Positions 18,296-27,702 are shown, counted from the stretch's first letter. The stretch: DNA of 64,000 nucleotides from Sutcliffiella horikoshii (GCF_021991925.1 NZ_RXZI01000003.1:248001-312000); one strand, 5' to 3'. Numbers and translations: made by a program. Notes: generated from the letters alone by a model not told the origin.

Positions 18296-18323
18296 AAAGC
18301 CCGGTCCTGTGACCGGGCTTTTT
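18296..18323 (+). terminator. Terminator after trxA
   Basis: AAAGCCCGGTC and GACCGGGCTTT around a short loop, followed by T residues; a very stable stem. Confidence 0.9.
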
Positions 18324-18380
18324 GCATGTTTTATGTGGAAAAAGCACTCAGCTAAGCACTTATTACAATGTAATCTAAGA

Positions 18381-18500
18381 TATATCATCAATTTTTAGTA
18401 TATATCATTAAAAAATACAATATATCATTAATTTTTGAGATATATCATTAAATTCTAAGATATATCATTAATTTCCAAGATATATCATTAATTCTCCACA
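18381..18500. repeat. Array of six 20-bp units (TATATCATTA type)
   Basis: TATATCATTA (first unit TATATCATCA) recurs at 18381, 18401, 18421, 18441, 18461 and 18481, exactly every 20 bases. The other ten bases of each unit vary but stay AT-rich (for example ATTTTTGAGA, AATTCTAAGA, ATTTCCAAGA). The period is not a multiple of three, so it is not coding. It lies between the trxA terminator and uvrC. Confidence 0.92.
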
Positions 18501-18563
18501 TCACTCTCCCACTTGTTGGTACCTTGATACTCCGAATATAAAAAATCCCCCAAACTCTCAAAT

Positions 18564-18591
18564 GGAACATACGTACGAAACAAGGTATAAT
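18564..18591 (+). promoter_or_regulatory. uvrC promoter -10 with possible LexA-like box
   Basis: TATAAT at 18586-18591 lies 40 bp before the uvrC start. Just upstream, GGAACATACGTACG (18564-18577) partly resembles the Bacillus LexA/DinR box CGAACRNRYGTTYC, with three mismatches at the ends and in the right half. It sits where the -35 should be. The LexA role is a guess. Confidence 0.4.
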
Positions 18592-18630
18592 AGGAACATA
18601 CAAAAAATCTTAGGTTGGGAGGAAGAATCA

Positions 18631-20403
18631 TTGAATGAATCATTAAAAGAAAAGCTTGCCATCTTGCCTGACCAACCGGGATGTTACCTGATGAAAGATC
18701 GTCAAGGAACGATCATCTATGTCGGAAAGGCGAAGGTCCTAAAAAATAGGGTTCGCTCGTATTTTACTGGGAGCCATGATGGCAAGACGCTCCGACTTGT
18801 AAATGAAATTGTCGACTTTGAATATATTGTGACTTCTTCCAATATTGAAGCACTGATACTTGAACTTAATCTTATAAAAAAACATAACCCTAAATACAAT
18901 GTCATGTTAAAAGATGACAAGCGTTATCCTTTTATAAAAATTACGGCGGAAAAGCATCCGCGTCTGTTAATTACCCGTAAAGTGCAAAAGGATAAAGGGA
19001 AGTATTTTGGACCGTACCCAAATGTGCAAGCGGCAAATGAAACGAAAAAGTTGCTTGACCGGATCTATCCTCTACGAAAGTGCATGACACTTCCAGACAG
19101 GGTATGTCTTTACTATCACATGGGACAATGCCTTGCACCTTGTGTGGAACACGTATCCGAGGAGACGAACAAGCAAATGGTCGATGGAATTGTCCGCTTT
19201 CTGAACGGAGGCTATAAGGAAGTCAAAACCGAGCTTACTGAAAAAATGATGAAAGCCTCAGAAAACCTGGAATTTGAACGGGCACAGGAATTCAGAGATC
19301 AAATCATCAATATAGAAGCGACAATGGAAAAGCAGAAAATGGAGATGAATGACTTTGTTGATAGGGATGTTTTCGGATTTGCTTTTGATAAAGGCTGGAT
19401 GTGTGTTCAAGTCTTTTTCATCCGTCAGGGAAAACTGATTGAACGGGATGTGTCACTGTTCCCAATCTACAACGAACCGGAAGAGGATTTCCTAACATTC
19501 CTCGGGCAGTTCTATTCCAAGCAGAATCATTTCGTACCAAAAGAAGTAATGCTCCCTAGTCAAATTGACCTGCCGGTTGCTCAAGAACTATTACAAACCA
19601 ATGTGCTTCAGCCGCAACGGGGGAAGAAGAAGCAGCTGGTTGATCTGGCAAACAAGAATGCAAAGGTTGCTCTCGTAGAAAAGTTCTCCTTGATTGAACG
19701 AGATGAAAGCCGAACGATAAAAGCTGTTGAGAACCTTGGGGAAATACTCGGCATCATGACTCCACACCGTATCGAGGCGTTTGATAACTCCAATATTCAA
19801 GGAACCGATCCTGTTTCAGCGATGGTTGTATTCATCGACGGAAAACCGGAGAAACGCGAATACCGGAAATATAAAACAAAAAGCGTCCAAGGACCTGATG
19901 ACTATGAATCCATGAGGGAAGTAGTCAGAAGAAGATATACACGTGTTTTGAAAGAATCGTTACCGCTCCCAGATTTGATTGTGATCGATGGTGCCAAAGG
20001 TCATATGAGTGCTGTGAGGGACGTTCTTGAAAACGAACTGGATTTATATGTTCCGATTGTCGGCCTTGCCAAAGATGACAAACATAGAACGAGCAACCTT
20101 CTTGCAGGCGAAGATGCCATGATCGTTCCGCTTGAAAGGACAAGTCAAGAATTCTACCTTCTACAACGAATTCAAGATGAAGTCCACAGATTTGCGATTA
20201 CGTTCCATCGTCAAATTAGAAGTAAGAGTGTTTTTCAATCCATACTTGATGAGATTACAGGGGTAGGAGCAACAAGGAAAAAGGCCCTCATGAAACACTT
20301 CGGTTCCGTCGCAAAGATGAAAGAGGCCACCGTGGAAGAAATCCAAGCTGCGAAAATTCCGAAGCCAATAGCTGAAGAAATTTTTAAAAAACTTCGCGAA
20401 TAG
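18631..20403 (+). CDS. uvrC: Excinuclease ABC subunit C
   Basis: Makes the dual incisions in nucleotide excision repair. The 590-residue product has the GIY-YIG nuclease ([20 protein letters not shown], residues about 14-33), a zinc/iron-binding Cys cluster region ([13 protein letters not shown]), the UVR domain ([15 protein letters not shown]), the RNase H-like nuclease ([27 protein letters not shown]) and C-terminal HhH motifs ([18 protein letters not shown]). The TTG at 18631 follows GGGAGG and gives [17 protein letters not shown], the family start; the frame is open back to 18562 but that segment contains the promoter -10. Confidence 0.95.
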   Translation: MNESLKEKLAILPDQPGCYLMKDRQGTIIYVGKAKVLKNRVRSYFTGSHDGKTLRLVNEIVDFEYIVTSSNIEALILELNLIKKHNPKYNVMLKDDKRYPFIKITAEKHPRLLITRKVQKDKGKYFGPYPNVQAANETKKLLDRIYPLRKCMTLPDRVCLYYHMGQCLAPCVEHVSEETNKQMVDGIVRFLNGGYKEVKTELTEKMMKASENLEFERAQEFRDQIINIEATMEKQKMEMNDFVDRDVFGFAFDKGWMCVQVFFIRQGKLIERDVSLFPIYNEPEEDFLTFLGQFYSKQNHFVPKEVMLPSQIDLPVAQELLQTNVLQPQRGKKKQLVDLANKNAKVALVEKFSLIERDESRTIKAVENLGEILGIMTPHRIEAFDNSNIQGTDPVSAMVVFIDGKPEKREYRKYKTKSVQGPDDYESMREVVRRRYTRVLKESLPLPDLIVIDGAKGHMSAVRDVLENELDLYVPIVGLAKDDKHRTSNLLAGEDAMIVPLERTSQEFYLLQRIQDEVHRFAITFHRQIRSKSVFQSILDEITGVGATRKKALMKHFGSVAKMKEATVEEIQAAKIPKPIAEEIFKKLRE

Positions 20404-20406
20404 GTG

Positions 20407-20435
20407 TTGTAAGGATTCTTATTGTCTGATATAAT
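20407..20435 (+). promoter_or_regulatory. Promoter of the lysC leader
   Basis: TTGTAA (20407-20412), a 17-base spacer and a perfect TATAAT (20430-20435), starting transcription about 30 bases before the riboswitch aptamer. Confidence 0.8.
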
Positions 20436-20471
20436 CACTATTAATTTCATAATGTGCCACTTCAAATCGAT

Positions 20472-20726
20472 GAAGTGATGATAGAGGTGCGAACTTCAAA
20501 AGTATGTAATCGGAGAAGAAAGAGCTTCCGAGATGATTACGGAAAGGGGAGGATCGCCGAAGTAAAAAAAAGTCTCTTTTTCTTTTTTTTACTGGTTCTG
20601 CGTTTAAGAAATGTAGGACTGTCAGGTTGTCTTTGTGCTGCCTGGAGAGCTATCTCACCGCGTGAACGGATTCTTTATTTGACCAATCACAGCAATGAGA
20701 CATTAGCTCATTGCTGTTTTTTTATA
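20472..20726 (+). ncRNA. Lysine riboswitch (L-box) with terminator
   Basis: Conserved L-box blocks appear in order: GATAGAGGTGCGAACTTCAA at 20479, AGTATG, the GAAAGGGGAGGATCGCCGAAG segment near 20540 (given here only as key bases), CTGTCAGG and the closing GGAGAGCTATCTCAC at 20644. An intrinsic terminator follows: CAGCAATGAG / CTCATTGCTG plus seven T (20690-20723). With lysine bound, transcription should stop before lysC. Open frames inside this region are not genes. Confidence 0.93.
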
Positions 20727-20810
20727 TCCTCAAAAGGCTGCTATGGCTAAATGCGTACTGAGAGCTATCGACATTATGATGAAATAAACAATGAAAAAGG
20801 AATGGTGCAC

Positions 20811-22052
20811 ATGTCAACGATTGTTGTACAGAAATTCGGAGGAACATCAGTAGGCTCGGTTGAACGAATTCAGCATGTTGCAAGTCGGGTCATCAGCGAA
20901 GTGGAAAACGGACATAAAGTAGTAGTAGTGGTTTCGGCTATGGGAAAAACAACAGATGAGCTATTGACGTTAGCGAATGCCATCAACCCTCATCCTAGCA
21001 AACGCGATATGGATATGCTTTTGACGACTGGTGAGCAAATCACCATCTCTTTACTTGCCATGGCCTTGCAGGTCAGAGGGCATGAAGCAGTTTCCCTAAC
21101 AGGCTGGCAAGCGGGAATCCGTACAGAGCCTGTCCATGGAAACGCAAGGATTACGCATATTGAAACAGATCTTTTAAAAAGTCATTTAAACGCGGGGAAA
21201 ATTGTCATTGTTGCAGGCTTCCAAGGGATTACTGCCACTAATGAAATCACAACGCTTGGACGCGGTGGATCGGACACGACTGCGGTTGCACTGGCTGCAG
21301 CACTAAGCGCAGAGAAGTGTGACATTTATACAGATGTTACTGGTGTCTTCACCACAGATCCGCGATTTGTAAAGGGAGCGAGAAAACTTGCTGCCATCGC
21401 ATATGATGAAATGCTCGAACTCGCCAACCTAGGTGCGGGGGTTCTTCACCCACGTGCGGTTGAATTTGCGAAAAATTATGGCGTGCAGCTGGTTGTGCGG
21501 TCCAGTATGGAAGAGGAAGAAGGAACGATCATTGAGGAGGAAGTATCCATGGAAAAAAATCTAGTTGTAAGAGGAATCGCATTTGAAGATCAAATCACCC
21601 GCATTACTGTTTGTAGCCTGCCTAATGAGCTACATACTTTATCCACCATTTTCACGACATTAGCTCAACATAGCTTGAACGTGGATATCATCATCCAAAC
21701 AAGCATGGATAAAGATACTACCAATATTTCGTTTTCTGTTAAAACAGTAGACGTAAAAGATACAATTGAAGTGTTGGAGCAACATCAATCCCGTTTAGGA
21801 TTCACGGCCATCGAGCAGGAGAGCGGACTTGCAAAGGTATCCATCGTTGGTTCCGGTATGGTTTCAAATCCAGGGGTGGCAGCAGAAATGTTCCAAGTCC
21901 TTGCAACAGAAGGCATCCATGTAAAAATGGTAAGTACTTCTGAAATCAAAGTTTCCACAGTAGTCGATGTTGCCGAGATGGTTCGTGCGGTAGAGGCGCT
22001 TCATGTGGCATTTAAGCTGGGGGAAGAGTCTGTAGAGAGAGTATTAAGCTAA
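20811..22052 (+). CDS. lysC: Lysine-sensitive aspartokinase
   Basis: Phosphorylates aspartate, the first step toward lysine, threonine, methionine and diaminopimelate. The 413-residue protein has the kinase signature VQKFGGTSVGS at its start, TTGEQ, TLGRGGSDTTAVALAAAL, and two C-terminal ACT domains (from about 265; ITRITVCSLPNE, AKVSIVGSGM). ATG 20811 gives MSTIVVQKFGG as in the family; the frame is open to 20751. A Bacillus-type internal start for a small subunit is possible near the C-terminal half but I did not fix one. Controlled by the lysine riboswitch upstream. Confidence 0.95.
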   Translation: MSTIVVQKFGGTSVGSVERIQHVASRVISEVENGHKVVVVVSAMGKTTDELLTLANAINPHPSKRDMDMLLTTGEQITISLLAMALQVRGHEAVSLTGWQAGIRTEPVHGNARITHIETDLLKSHLNAGKIVIVAGFQGITATNEITTLGRGGSDTTAVALAAALSAEKCDIYTDVTGVFTTDPRFVKGARKLAAIAYDEMLELANLGAGVLHPRAVEFAKNYGVQLVVRSSMEEEEGTIIEEEVSMEKNLVVRGIAFEDQITRITVCSLPNELHTLSTIFTTLAQHSLNVDIIIQTSMDKDTTNISFSVKTVDVKDTIEVLEQHQSRLGFTAIEQESGLAKVSIVGSGMVSNPGVAAEMFQVLATEGIHVKMVSTSEIKVSTVVDVAEMVRAVEALHVAFKLGEESVERVLS

Positions 22053-22075
22053 AAGAAAACTAGTTTTTATTTCGA

Positions 22076-22112
22076 AAGTGCCCTTTTCCTGCTGGAGAGG
22101 GTGCTTTTTTGC
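22076..22112 (+). terminator. Terminator after lysC
   Basis: AAGTGCCCTTTT pairs with AGAGGGTGCTT (G-U pairs), followed by six T. Confidence 0.8.
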
Positions 22113-22190
22113 TTAAGTAGAGAGAGTGCGCGTGCAAGGACTATCCGTTACATACCAGAGCAAGCAAAATACTTTCCGTTAATGAACAAT

Positions 22191-22290
22191 ACGAGCTGTT
22201 ACACAAATATATGAGCTGTTACACAAAAATACGAGCTGTTACATAAATATATGAGTAGTTAAACAAAAAATACGAGCTGTTCGACAAAAA
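22191..22290. repeat. Array of five 20/21-bp units (GAGCTGTTACAC type)
   Basis: GAGCTGTTACAC or close variants start at 22193, 22213, 22233, 22253 and 22274: three steps of 20 and one of 21. Most units end in AAATAT or AAAAAT followed by ATGAG or ACGAG. It lies between the lysC terminator and the convergent yslB terminator, and no reading frame fits the period. Confidence 0.88.
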
Positions 22291-22333
22291 AACCACAATA
22301 TCCCGCTCCCGAGTACCACCCCCATCCCCCCAC

Positions 22334-22368
22334 AAAAAAAGCCGGCCACCCCACCAAGGGCAACCGGC
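22334..22368 (-). terminator. Terminator of yslB (minus strand)
   Basis: On the minus strand GCCGGTTGCCC pairs with GGGTGGCCGGC (three wobble pairs) and is followed by seven T. It lies about 150 bases beyond the yslB stop. Confidence 0.75.
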
Positions 22369-22520
22369 CATCACCTATCTAAAATGTAGCAAGCGGAAAA
22401 TCCAACATCATGAAGTTGCCACCCGTAAGGTAGTCAAAAGCCTACCGGCCAGAATCCACTGCATGTGAATCCGATGCCTGATTGACCATCAACCACCCTG
22501 GAGGCAGCAACCAAACTCCA

Positions 22521-22952
22521 TTATCTATCCCACTGTACTGTAATGGTAATCTCTTTTCTTTTTTTCTGTTCTTCAATCGCTTCGGCTGTTTTGCCTTTTT
22601 GTCGTTGGATCTGCTCAGCAAGGAATCCTGCTTCAAGTTGGAAGGTAGCGTCCTTGTTCAAATCAAGGCGGCGCGCAACCATCTCACCACGGATGAGGTA
22701 TTTTATCTCATATTTGCTCTGTTCGATTAGTTCAAGCTCTCCCCAGCCAGCCTCTTTGAAGAACTGGGCAATTTCCTCTTGGGTATCAATCGTGAACTTA
22801 CGTGCAAGCTGTTTTCCAGCCCAATAGATGAGCTGAATATGATCCTTTCCCAAAAGGTCAGGCAGGAGCATGTCGCGGATCAATTCGTACCCGAAGATAG
22901 GGACTTGGATTTGTGTGTCGACCACTTGTTGTTGGTTGTTCGATTCTGTCAT
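22521..22952 (-). CDS. yslB: YslB family protein (DUF2507)
   Basis: A 143-residue cytoplasmic protein of the DUF2507/YslB family, related in fold to heme-NO-binding-like V4R domains; its function is unknown. The sequence has the family's FGYELIRDMLLPDLLG start of the domain and GWGELELIEQ. It lies opposite to lysC and divergent from sdhCAB, the same arrangement as in B. subtilis. ATG 22952 has GAAAGAGGGGAAC upstream. Confidence 0.88.
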   Translation of the reverse strand: MTESNNQQQVVDTQIQVPIFGYELIRDMLLPDLLGKDHIQLIYWAGKQLARKFTIDTQEEIAQFFKEAGWGELELIEQSKYEIKYLIRGEMVARRLDLNKDATFQLEAGFLAEQIQRQKGKTAEAIEEQKKRKEITITVQWDR

Positions 22953-23111
22953 TTAGTTCCCCTCTTTCTCTACCTTTATTATATACCATACAAGCCCTTA
23001 AATAAATGAAACGTATGGAGTATTTTATTCTACGAAAATATTTTTCTATTTTTCTGACAATTGTAGAAGCGATAGAGTTTTCCTAAAAGTTCAATTTTTG
23101 TTCGCGTTTTC

Positions 23112-23140
23112 TTGACGCTACACATATAGGGGAGTAAAAT
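23112..23140 (+). promoter_or_regulatory. sdhCAB promoter
   Basis: TTGACG (23112-23117), a 17-base spacer and TAAAAT (23135-23140). The predicted 5' leader is about 155 bases long and contains a small hairpin CTTTCA-TTTTAT-TGAAAG near 23180. In B. subtilis the sdh mRNA is a target of the iron-sparing sRNA FsrA; whether that holds here cannot be read from the sequence. Apart from this promoter I see nothing else in 22953-23304. Confidence 0.8.
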
Positions 23141-23304
23141 AAATATGTCACATATTTGTCGATAAATCTGCAAAGGCTTTCATTTTATTGAAAGTTTCAA
23201 AAATGAGATGGGGAGTTCCTTGATTTTCTACTATAATAGATAGTGAAAAGCAGAACTTACAAAACATCTAATCTATTTTCTTATTCGAAAAAGGGGGTTA
23301 AGTG

Positions 23305-23913
23305 ATGGCAACTGAACGTGAATTTTTACTTCGTAGACTCCACTCGTTACTAGGAGTCATTCCTGTTGGTCTTTTCTTGGTTCAGCATTTGGTTATCAAC
23401 CATTTTGCGACTAAAGGGCCAGAATCTTTTAACAAAGCGGCACACTTTATGGAGAGCTTGCCGTTTCGTTATGCGCTAGAAATTTTTGTAATCTTTCTTC
23501 CAATCCTATTCCACGCTATCTATGGCTTATATATTGCTTTTACAGCAAAGAACAATGTAAGCAAATATGGATTTGTTCGTAACTGGATGTTTATGCTTCA
23601 ACGCTTTACAGGAATCGTTACATTAATTTTTATCGTATGGCATGTATGGGAAACGAGAATCGCAGCAGCACTTGGAGCGGACGTTAACTACAACATGATG
23701 GCAGACATCCTGTCCAGCCCGTTTATGTTCTGGTTCTACATTGTTGGTGTAATTGCAACGATTTTCCACTTTGCAAATGGACTATGGTCTTTCTGTGTTA
23801 GCTGGGGAATCACTGTAACTCCTCGTTCTCAACTTATTGCAACCTACGTAACAATCGGGATTTTCTTTGCATTATCTTTCGTAGGTGTCCGTGCAATTCT
23901 AGCATTCGTCTAA
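23305..23913 (+). CDS. sdhC: Succinate dehydrogenase cytochrome b558 subunit
   Basis: Membrane anchor of complex II with two b-type hemes. The 202-residue protein has five hydrophobic helices; candidate heme-ligand histidines lie in RRLHSLLGV (residue 12), QHLVINHF, FHAIYG, VWHVWETR and FHFANGLWSF. ATG 23305 follows AAGGGGG; a GTG directly before it is the alternative. First gene of sdhCAB. Confidence 0.96.
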   Translation: MATEREFLLRRLHSLLGVIPVGLFLVQHLVINHFATKGPESFNKAAHFMESLPFRYALEIFVIFLPILFHAIYGLYIAFTAKNNVSKYGFVRNWMFMLQRFTGIVTLIFIVWHVWETRIAAALGADVNYNMMADILSSPFMFWFYIVGVIATIFHFANGLWSFCVSWGITVTPRSQLIATYVTIGIFFALSFVGVRAILAFV

Positions 23914-23941
23914 TCAGCAACTATTAAGGAGTGAGTTACAT

Positions 23942-25702
23942 ATGAGTAAAAAAGTTATCGTGGTCGGCGGTGGACTTGCTGGCTTGATGGCAACCATCAA
24001 AGTCGCTGAAGCCGGTGTACCAGTTGATCTATTTTCATTAGTACCAGTTAAACGTTCTCACTCAGTTTGTGCCCAGGGTGGAATTAATGGGGCAGTAAAC
24101 ACGAAAGGGGAAGGGGATTCTCCTTGGGAACACTTTGACGATTCCGTATACGGAGGGGATTTCTTAGCAAATCAGCCTCCTGTAAAAGCAATGTGTGAAG
24201 CGGCACCAGGAATCATCCATCTATTGGACCGTATGGGAGTTATGTTCAACCGTACTCCTGAGGGATTACTAGACTTCCGTCGCTTTGGTGGGACACAGCA
24301 TCACCGTACCGCATTTGCTGGTGCAACAACAGGTCAGCAGCTGTTATACGCTTTGGATGAGCAGGTTCGTCGCCACGAAGTATCCGGTCTAGTAACAAAG
24401 TATGAAGGCTGGGAGTTCTTAGGTTCTGTTATTGATGACGATGGCGTTTGCCGCGGAGTTGTCGCACAAAACCTTACAAGCATGGAGATTGTATCATTCC
24501 CTGCAGATGCCGTGATCATGGCAACCGGTGGACCAGGAATCATCTTCGGAAAATCCACAAACTCTGTTATCAACACAGGTTCTGCTGCTTCCATCGTGTA
24601 TCAGCAAGGTGCTTATTATGCGAACGGTGAGTTCATCCAAATTCACCCGACAGCCATTCCTGGTGATGACAAGCTTCGTCTGATGAGTGAGTCAGCTCGT
24701 GGAGAAGGCGGACGTGTTTGGACATATAAAGACGGTAAGCCTTGGTACTTCCTTGAGGAAAAATACCCAGCTTACGGTAACCTTGTACCACGTGACATCG
24801 CAACACGTGAAATCTTTGATGTGTGTGTTAACCAGAAGCTTGGTGTTAACGGTGAAAACATGGTATACCTGGATCTTTCTCATAAAGATCCGAAAGAATT
24901 GGATGTCAAACTTGGCGGTATCATTGAAATCTATGAAAAATTCATGGGCGATGATCCACGTAAAGTACCAATGAAAATCTTCCCTGCTGTTCACTATTCT
25001 ATGGGCGGAATCTGGGTCGATTATGACCAAATGACAAACATCCCTGGACTATTTGCTGCAGGTGAGTGTGATTATTCCCAGCATGGTGCGAACCGTCTTG
25101 GAGCGAACTCTTTATTGTCCGCGATTTACGGTGGTATGGTCGCAGGTCCAAAAGCAGTAGAATATATGAACGGATTGGAGAAATCCACAGATTCCCTTTC
25201 TTCCTCCCTTTTCGATCGCTATGTAAAAGAAGAAGAAGCAAAGTGGAACAAGATCATGACAATGAATGGTACAGAGAATGCTTATGTGCTTCATAAAGAG
25301 CTTGGAGAGTGGATGACAGACAACGTAACAGTTGTACGTTACAACGACAAGCTGAAGCAAACGGATGAGAAAATCCAAGAGCTTCTAGAGCGTTATGATA
25401 ATATCAACATCCACGATACAGCAAAGTGGAGTAACCAAGGAGCGGCGTTCACCCGTCAGCTGCAACATATGCTTCAATTAGCTCGTGTTATCACAATCGG
25501 TGCATATAACCGTAATGAAAGCCGTGGAGCGCACTACAAACCGGACTTCCCAGAGCGTAATGACGAGGAATTCCTAAAAACTACAATGGCGAAATTCACA
25601 GGTCCTAAATCTGCCCCAGAGTTCCATTACGAAGAGGTAGATGTAAGCTTGATTCCGCCGCGTAAGCGTGACTACTCTAAGAAAAAAGGGGGTAAAGAAT
25701 GA
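23942..25702 (+). CDS. sdhA: Succinate dehydrogenase flavoprotein subunit
   Basis: Oxidises succinate to fumarate using covalent FAD. The 586-residue protein begins with the dinucleotide fold VIVVGGGLAGLMATIK, contains the FAD-attachment region RSHSVCAQGGINGAV (His about residue 40), the substrate loop GGTQHHRTAF, HPTAIPGDDKLRLMSESARGEGG with the catalytic Arg, and GECDYSQHGANRLGANSLL. Its stop overlaps the sdhB start. It matches the long B. subtilis-type SdhA in length. Confidence 0.97.
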   Translation: MSKKVIVVGGGLAGLMATIKVAEAGVPVDLFSLVPVKRSHSVCAQGGINGAVNTKGEGDSPWEHFDDSVYGGDFLANQPPVKAMCEAAPGIIHLLDRMGVMFNRTPEGLLDFRRFGGTQHHRTAFAGATTGQQLLYALDEQVRRHEVSGLVTKYEGWEFLGSVIDDDGVCRGVVAQNLTSMEIVSFPADAVIMATGGPGIIFGKSTNSVINTGSAASIVYQQGAYYANGEFIQIHPTAIPGDDKLRLMSESARGEGGRVWTYKDGKPWYFLEEKYPAYGNLVPRDIATREIFDVCVNQKLGVNGENMVYLDLSHKDPKELDVKLGGIIEIYEKFMGDDPRKVPMKIFPAVHYSMGGIWVDYDQMTNIPGLFAAGECDYSQHGANRLGANSLLSAIYGGMVAGPKAVEYMNGLEKSTDSLSSSLFDRYVKEEEAKWNKIMTMNGTENAYVLHKELGEWMTDNVTVVRYNDKLKQTDEKIQELLERYDNINIHDTAKWSNQGAAFTRQLQHMLQLARVITIGAYNRNESRGAHYKPDFPERNDEEFLKTTMAKFTGPKSAPEFHYEEVDVSLIPPRKRDYSKKKGGKE

Positions 25703-26466
25703 TGGCTGAACAAACAAAAACTGTAACATTTAAAGTGAAGCGTCAAGATGGTCCCGAGGGAACCCCTTATTATGAAACATTTGAATTACCATACCGCCCG
25801 AACATGAACGTAATCTCTGCACTTATGGAAGTTCGTCGTAACCCGGTTAACAATGAAGGGAAAGAGACGACTCCTGTAAACTGGGATATGAACTGTTTGG
25901 AGGAGGTATGTGGAGCGTGTTCCATGGTGATCAACGGCAAGCCGAGACAATCCTGTACGGCGCTTGTTGACCAATTGGAGCAACCGATCGTACTAGAGCC
26001 AATGAGCACATTCCCTGTGGTTCGTGACCTTCAAGTGGATAGAAGTCGCATGTTCGATTCTTTGAAAAAAGTAAAAGCATGGATCCCAATCGATGGAACC
26101 TACGATCTTGGACCTGGTCCTCGTATGCCGGAGAAAAAACGTCAATGGGCATATGAACTTTCCAAATGTATGACATGTGGAGTATGTTTGGAAGCTTGTC
26201 CGAATGTTAACAGCAAATCTGAGTTCATCGGTCCTGCACCGTTATCCCAAGTGCGTTTATTCAACGCCCATCCAACTGGGGAGATGAACAAATCCGAGCG
26301 TCTGGAAGCAATCATGGGTGACGGAGGCCTAGCAAACTGCGGTAACTCACAGAACTGTGTGCAGTCTTGCCCGAAAGGTATACCTTTGACAACATCCATC
26401 GCTGCTCTTAACCGTGACACAACGGTTCAGATGTTCAGAAACTTCTTCGGTTCCGACCAAGGGTAA
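25702..26466 (+). CDS. sdhB: Succinate dehydrogenase iron-sulfur subunit
   Basis: Carries electrons from SdhA to menaquinone through three iron-sulfur clusters. The [2Fe-2S] ligands lie in MNCLEEVCGACSMVINGKPRQSC, split here as CLEEVCGAC and the later Cys. The [4Fe-4S]/[3Fe-4S] ligands lie in CMTCGVCLEACPN and CGNSQNCVQSCPKG. Two tandem ATG codons (25699 and 25702) are possible starts; both follow GGGGG and overlap the sdhA stop. 254 residues from 25702. A terminator follows. Confidence 0.96.
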   Translation: MAEQTKTVTFKVKRQDGPEGTPYYETFELPYRPNMNVISALMEVRRNPVNNEGKETTPVNWDMNCLEEVCGACSMVINGKPRQSCTALVDQLEQPIVLEPMSTFPVVRDLQVDRSRMFDSLKKVKAWIPIDGTYDLGPGPRMPEKKRQWAYELSKCMTCGVCLEACPNVNSKSEFIGPAPLSQVRLFNAHPTGEMNKSERLEAIMGDGGLANCGNSQNCVQSCPKGIPLTTSIAALNRDTTVQMFRNFFGSDQG

Positions 26467-26480
26467 TAAACAACCAACAG

Positions 26481-26510
26481 AACGCCTCTTTACAAAAGGG
26501 GCGTTTTTTT
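26481..26510 (+). terminator. Terminator after sdhB
   Basis: AACGCCTCTTT and AAGGGGCGTT form the stem (with G-U pairs), followed by seven T. Confidence 0.88.
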
Positions 26511-26552
26511 ACAAAAGTGCATGTTAGAAAATTCAGAATGATTTAAAAGACC

Positions 26553-26609
26553 TTGATTTCCGTTCCAGGCGCTTCGCTTTTCTGCGGGCGGTCCGGGAGC
26601 CTCCTCTGC
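26553..26609 (-). repeat. Half copy of the dispersed repeat, inverted
   Basis: Read on the minus strand this is the right half of the element only: GAGGAGGCTCCCGGACCGCC, then AAGCGAAGCGCCTGGAACG and the end GAAATCAA. It faces full copy 5, which starts about 55 bp away, and belongs to the CTCCC class, unlike copy 5. Confidence 0.85.
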
Positions 26610-26663
26610 AAGCCTAGAGGCCACTGAAAAACCCGAAAACTTATCTTTATTACGTTTTCTAGC

Positions 26664-26792
26664 TGTTGATTGCAGCAATAGGCAAAGACTCCTGCGGGGG
26701 GATAGCGACATTCTTGAGACCCCGCAGGGCGTAGCCCGAGGAGGCTCAAGGTCGCCCCGCGGAAAGCGAACACCTGGAACGAAAGGAATCAG
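26664..26792 (+). repeat. Dispersed structured repeat, copy 5
   Basis: Begins at GTTGATTGCAGCA and ends near AGGAATCAGG. The inner helix is TTGAG / CTCAA with tip GGGC-GTA-GCCC. The preceding bases TTTTCTAGCT are shared with copy 7. With the inverted half copy it fills most of the sdhB-ysmA gap (26467-26842). Confidence 0.88.
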
Positions 26793-26842
26793 GGAGTTAC
26801 AACTAACATAAAAATATCTTTTAAACCGGGGAGGAATAGGTT

Positions 26843-27307
26843 ATGAAAAAACCAGCTTATATTGAAGATCTACAACAATGGATGAATGAGTTCTCATTCA
26901 GTCACGGAGTCAAAGTGAGATTTTCAGAGACAGATATGTTCGGGCATATGAACAATACAGTTCCATTTGTTTATTTTGAAGAAGCTAGAATTGAATTTTT
27001 TAAGAGTCTGGGTTTTATGCAAGACTGGACACAGGAAGGGAGCAATACCATTCCAGTCGTAGCGGATTTGCAATGTGATTTTCTGCAGCAGGTATATTTT
27101 GGTGAGGAATTAGAGGTGCGTGTAAAAGCGAATCAAGTTGGAACCTCTTCTGTTGATCTGCATTATCTTGGTAGAAAGAGGAATGGAGAGCCATGTTTTG
27201 TAGGTAGAGGACGCATGGTCCAGCTCAATAAACACACCGGAAAAGGGGAGGCATGGAGTAAGGAACAGAGAAATCTCTTTCTTTCTAGAGAAACTTTGAA
27301 AAAATAA
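26843..27307 (+). CDS. ysmA: Acyl-CoA thioesterase family protein (YsmA-like)
   Basis: A 154-residue single hotdog-domain protein of the 4HBT thioesterase family. The motif RFSETDMFGHMNNTVPFVYFEEARIEF (key part ETDMFGHMNN) contains the catalytic Asp typical of 4-hydroxybenzoyl-CoA-type thioesterases. ATG 26843 follows GGGGAGG. The same position before gerE holds ysmA in B. subtilis. Substrate unknown. Confidence 0.85.
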   Translation: MKKPAYIEDLQQWMNEFSFSHGVKVRFSETDMFGHMNNTVPFVYFEEARIEFFKSLGFMQDWTQEGSNTIPVVADLQCDFLQQVYFGEELEVRVKANQVGTSSVDLHYLGRKRNGEPCFVGRGRMVQLNKHTGKGEAWSKEQRNLFLSRETLKK

Positions 27308-27331
27308 TGAAAATACATCTAAATAGATGTA

Positions 27332-27359
27332 ACTCCCGCCCTCCTTCTAACATATTATA
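27332..27359 (+). promoter_or_regulatory. Sigma-K-like promoter of gerE
   Basis: CATATTATA (27351-27359) fits the sigma-K -10 CATANNNTA exactly, with an AC about 17 bases upstream as a minimal -35. B. subtilis gerE is made by sigma-K RNA polymerase late in the mother cell. It lies about 65 bp before gerE. Confidence 0.6.
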
Positions 27360-27423
27360 CCATGACTAAATATACACCCATCCGCTAGTTCAGCTCTGGC
27401 TAAGGCAAGGAGGGTTACAATTA

Positions 27424-27648
27424 TTGAAGGAGAAAGAGTTTCAACCAAAGCCATTGCTTACCAAAAGAGAAAGAGAAGTATTTGAGCTGTTAGTTCAGGA
27501 TAAGACAACCAAAGAGATTGCTGGTGAGTTGTTTATCAGTGAAAAGACAGTTCGGAACCACATTTCAAATGCTATGCAAAAGCTGGGAGTAAAGGGGCGT
27601 TCCCAAGCAGTTGTCGAGCTTCTTCGCATGGGAGAATTAGAGCTTTAA
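27424..27648 (+). CDS. gerE: Late mother-cell transcription regulator GerE
   Basis: A 74-residue LuxR-type DNA-binding protein that adjusts coat gene expression together with sigma-K. The sequence is nearly identical to my recollection of B. subtilis GerE ([20 protein letters not shown], then [20 protein letters not shown]). The whole protein is the HTH domain, with no receiver. It starts at TTG 27424 behind AAGGAGGG. Confidence 0.97.
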   Translation: MKEKEFQPKPLLTKREREVFELLVQDKTTKEIAGELFISEKTVRNHISNAMQKLGVKGRSQAVVELLRMGELEL

Positions 27649-27655
27649 TTTAACC

Positions 27656-27702
27656 TGCCGACTATCTTCTAACAAACCAGTTATGAGTGGTAGTCGGTTA
27701 TT
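27656..27702 (+). terminator. Probable terminator after gerE
   Basis: GCCGACTA and TAGTCGGT pair around a ~28-base loop; the tail is TATTTAT, so it is weaker than most here. Confidence 0.5.

Noticed and set aside
20454-20750. 98-codon open frame upstream of lysC
   Set aside because: It lies inside the lysine riboswitch and its terminator.
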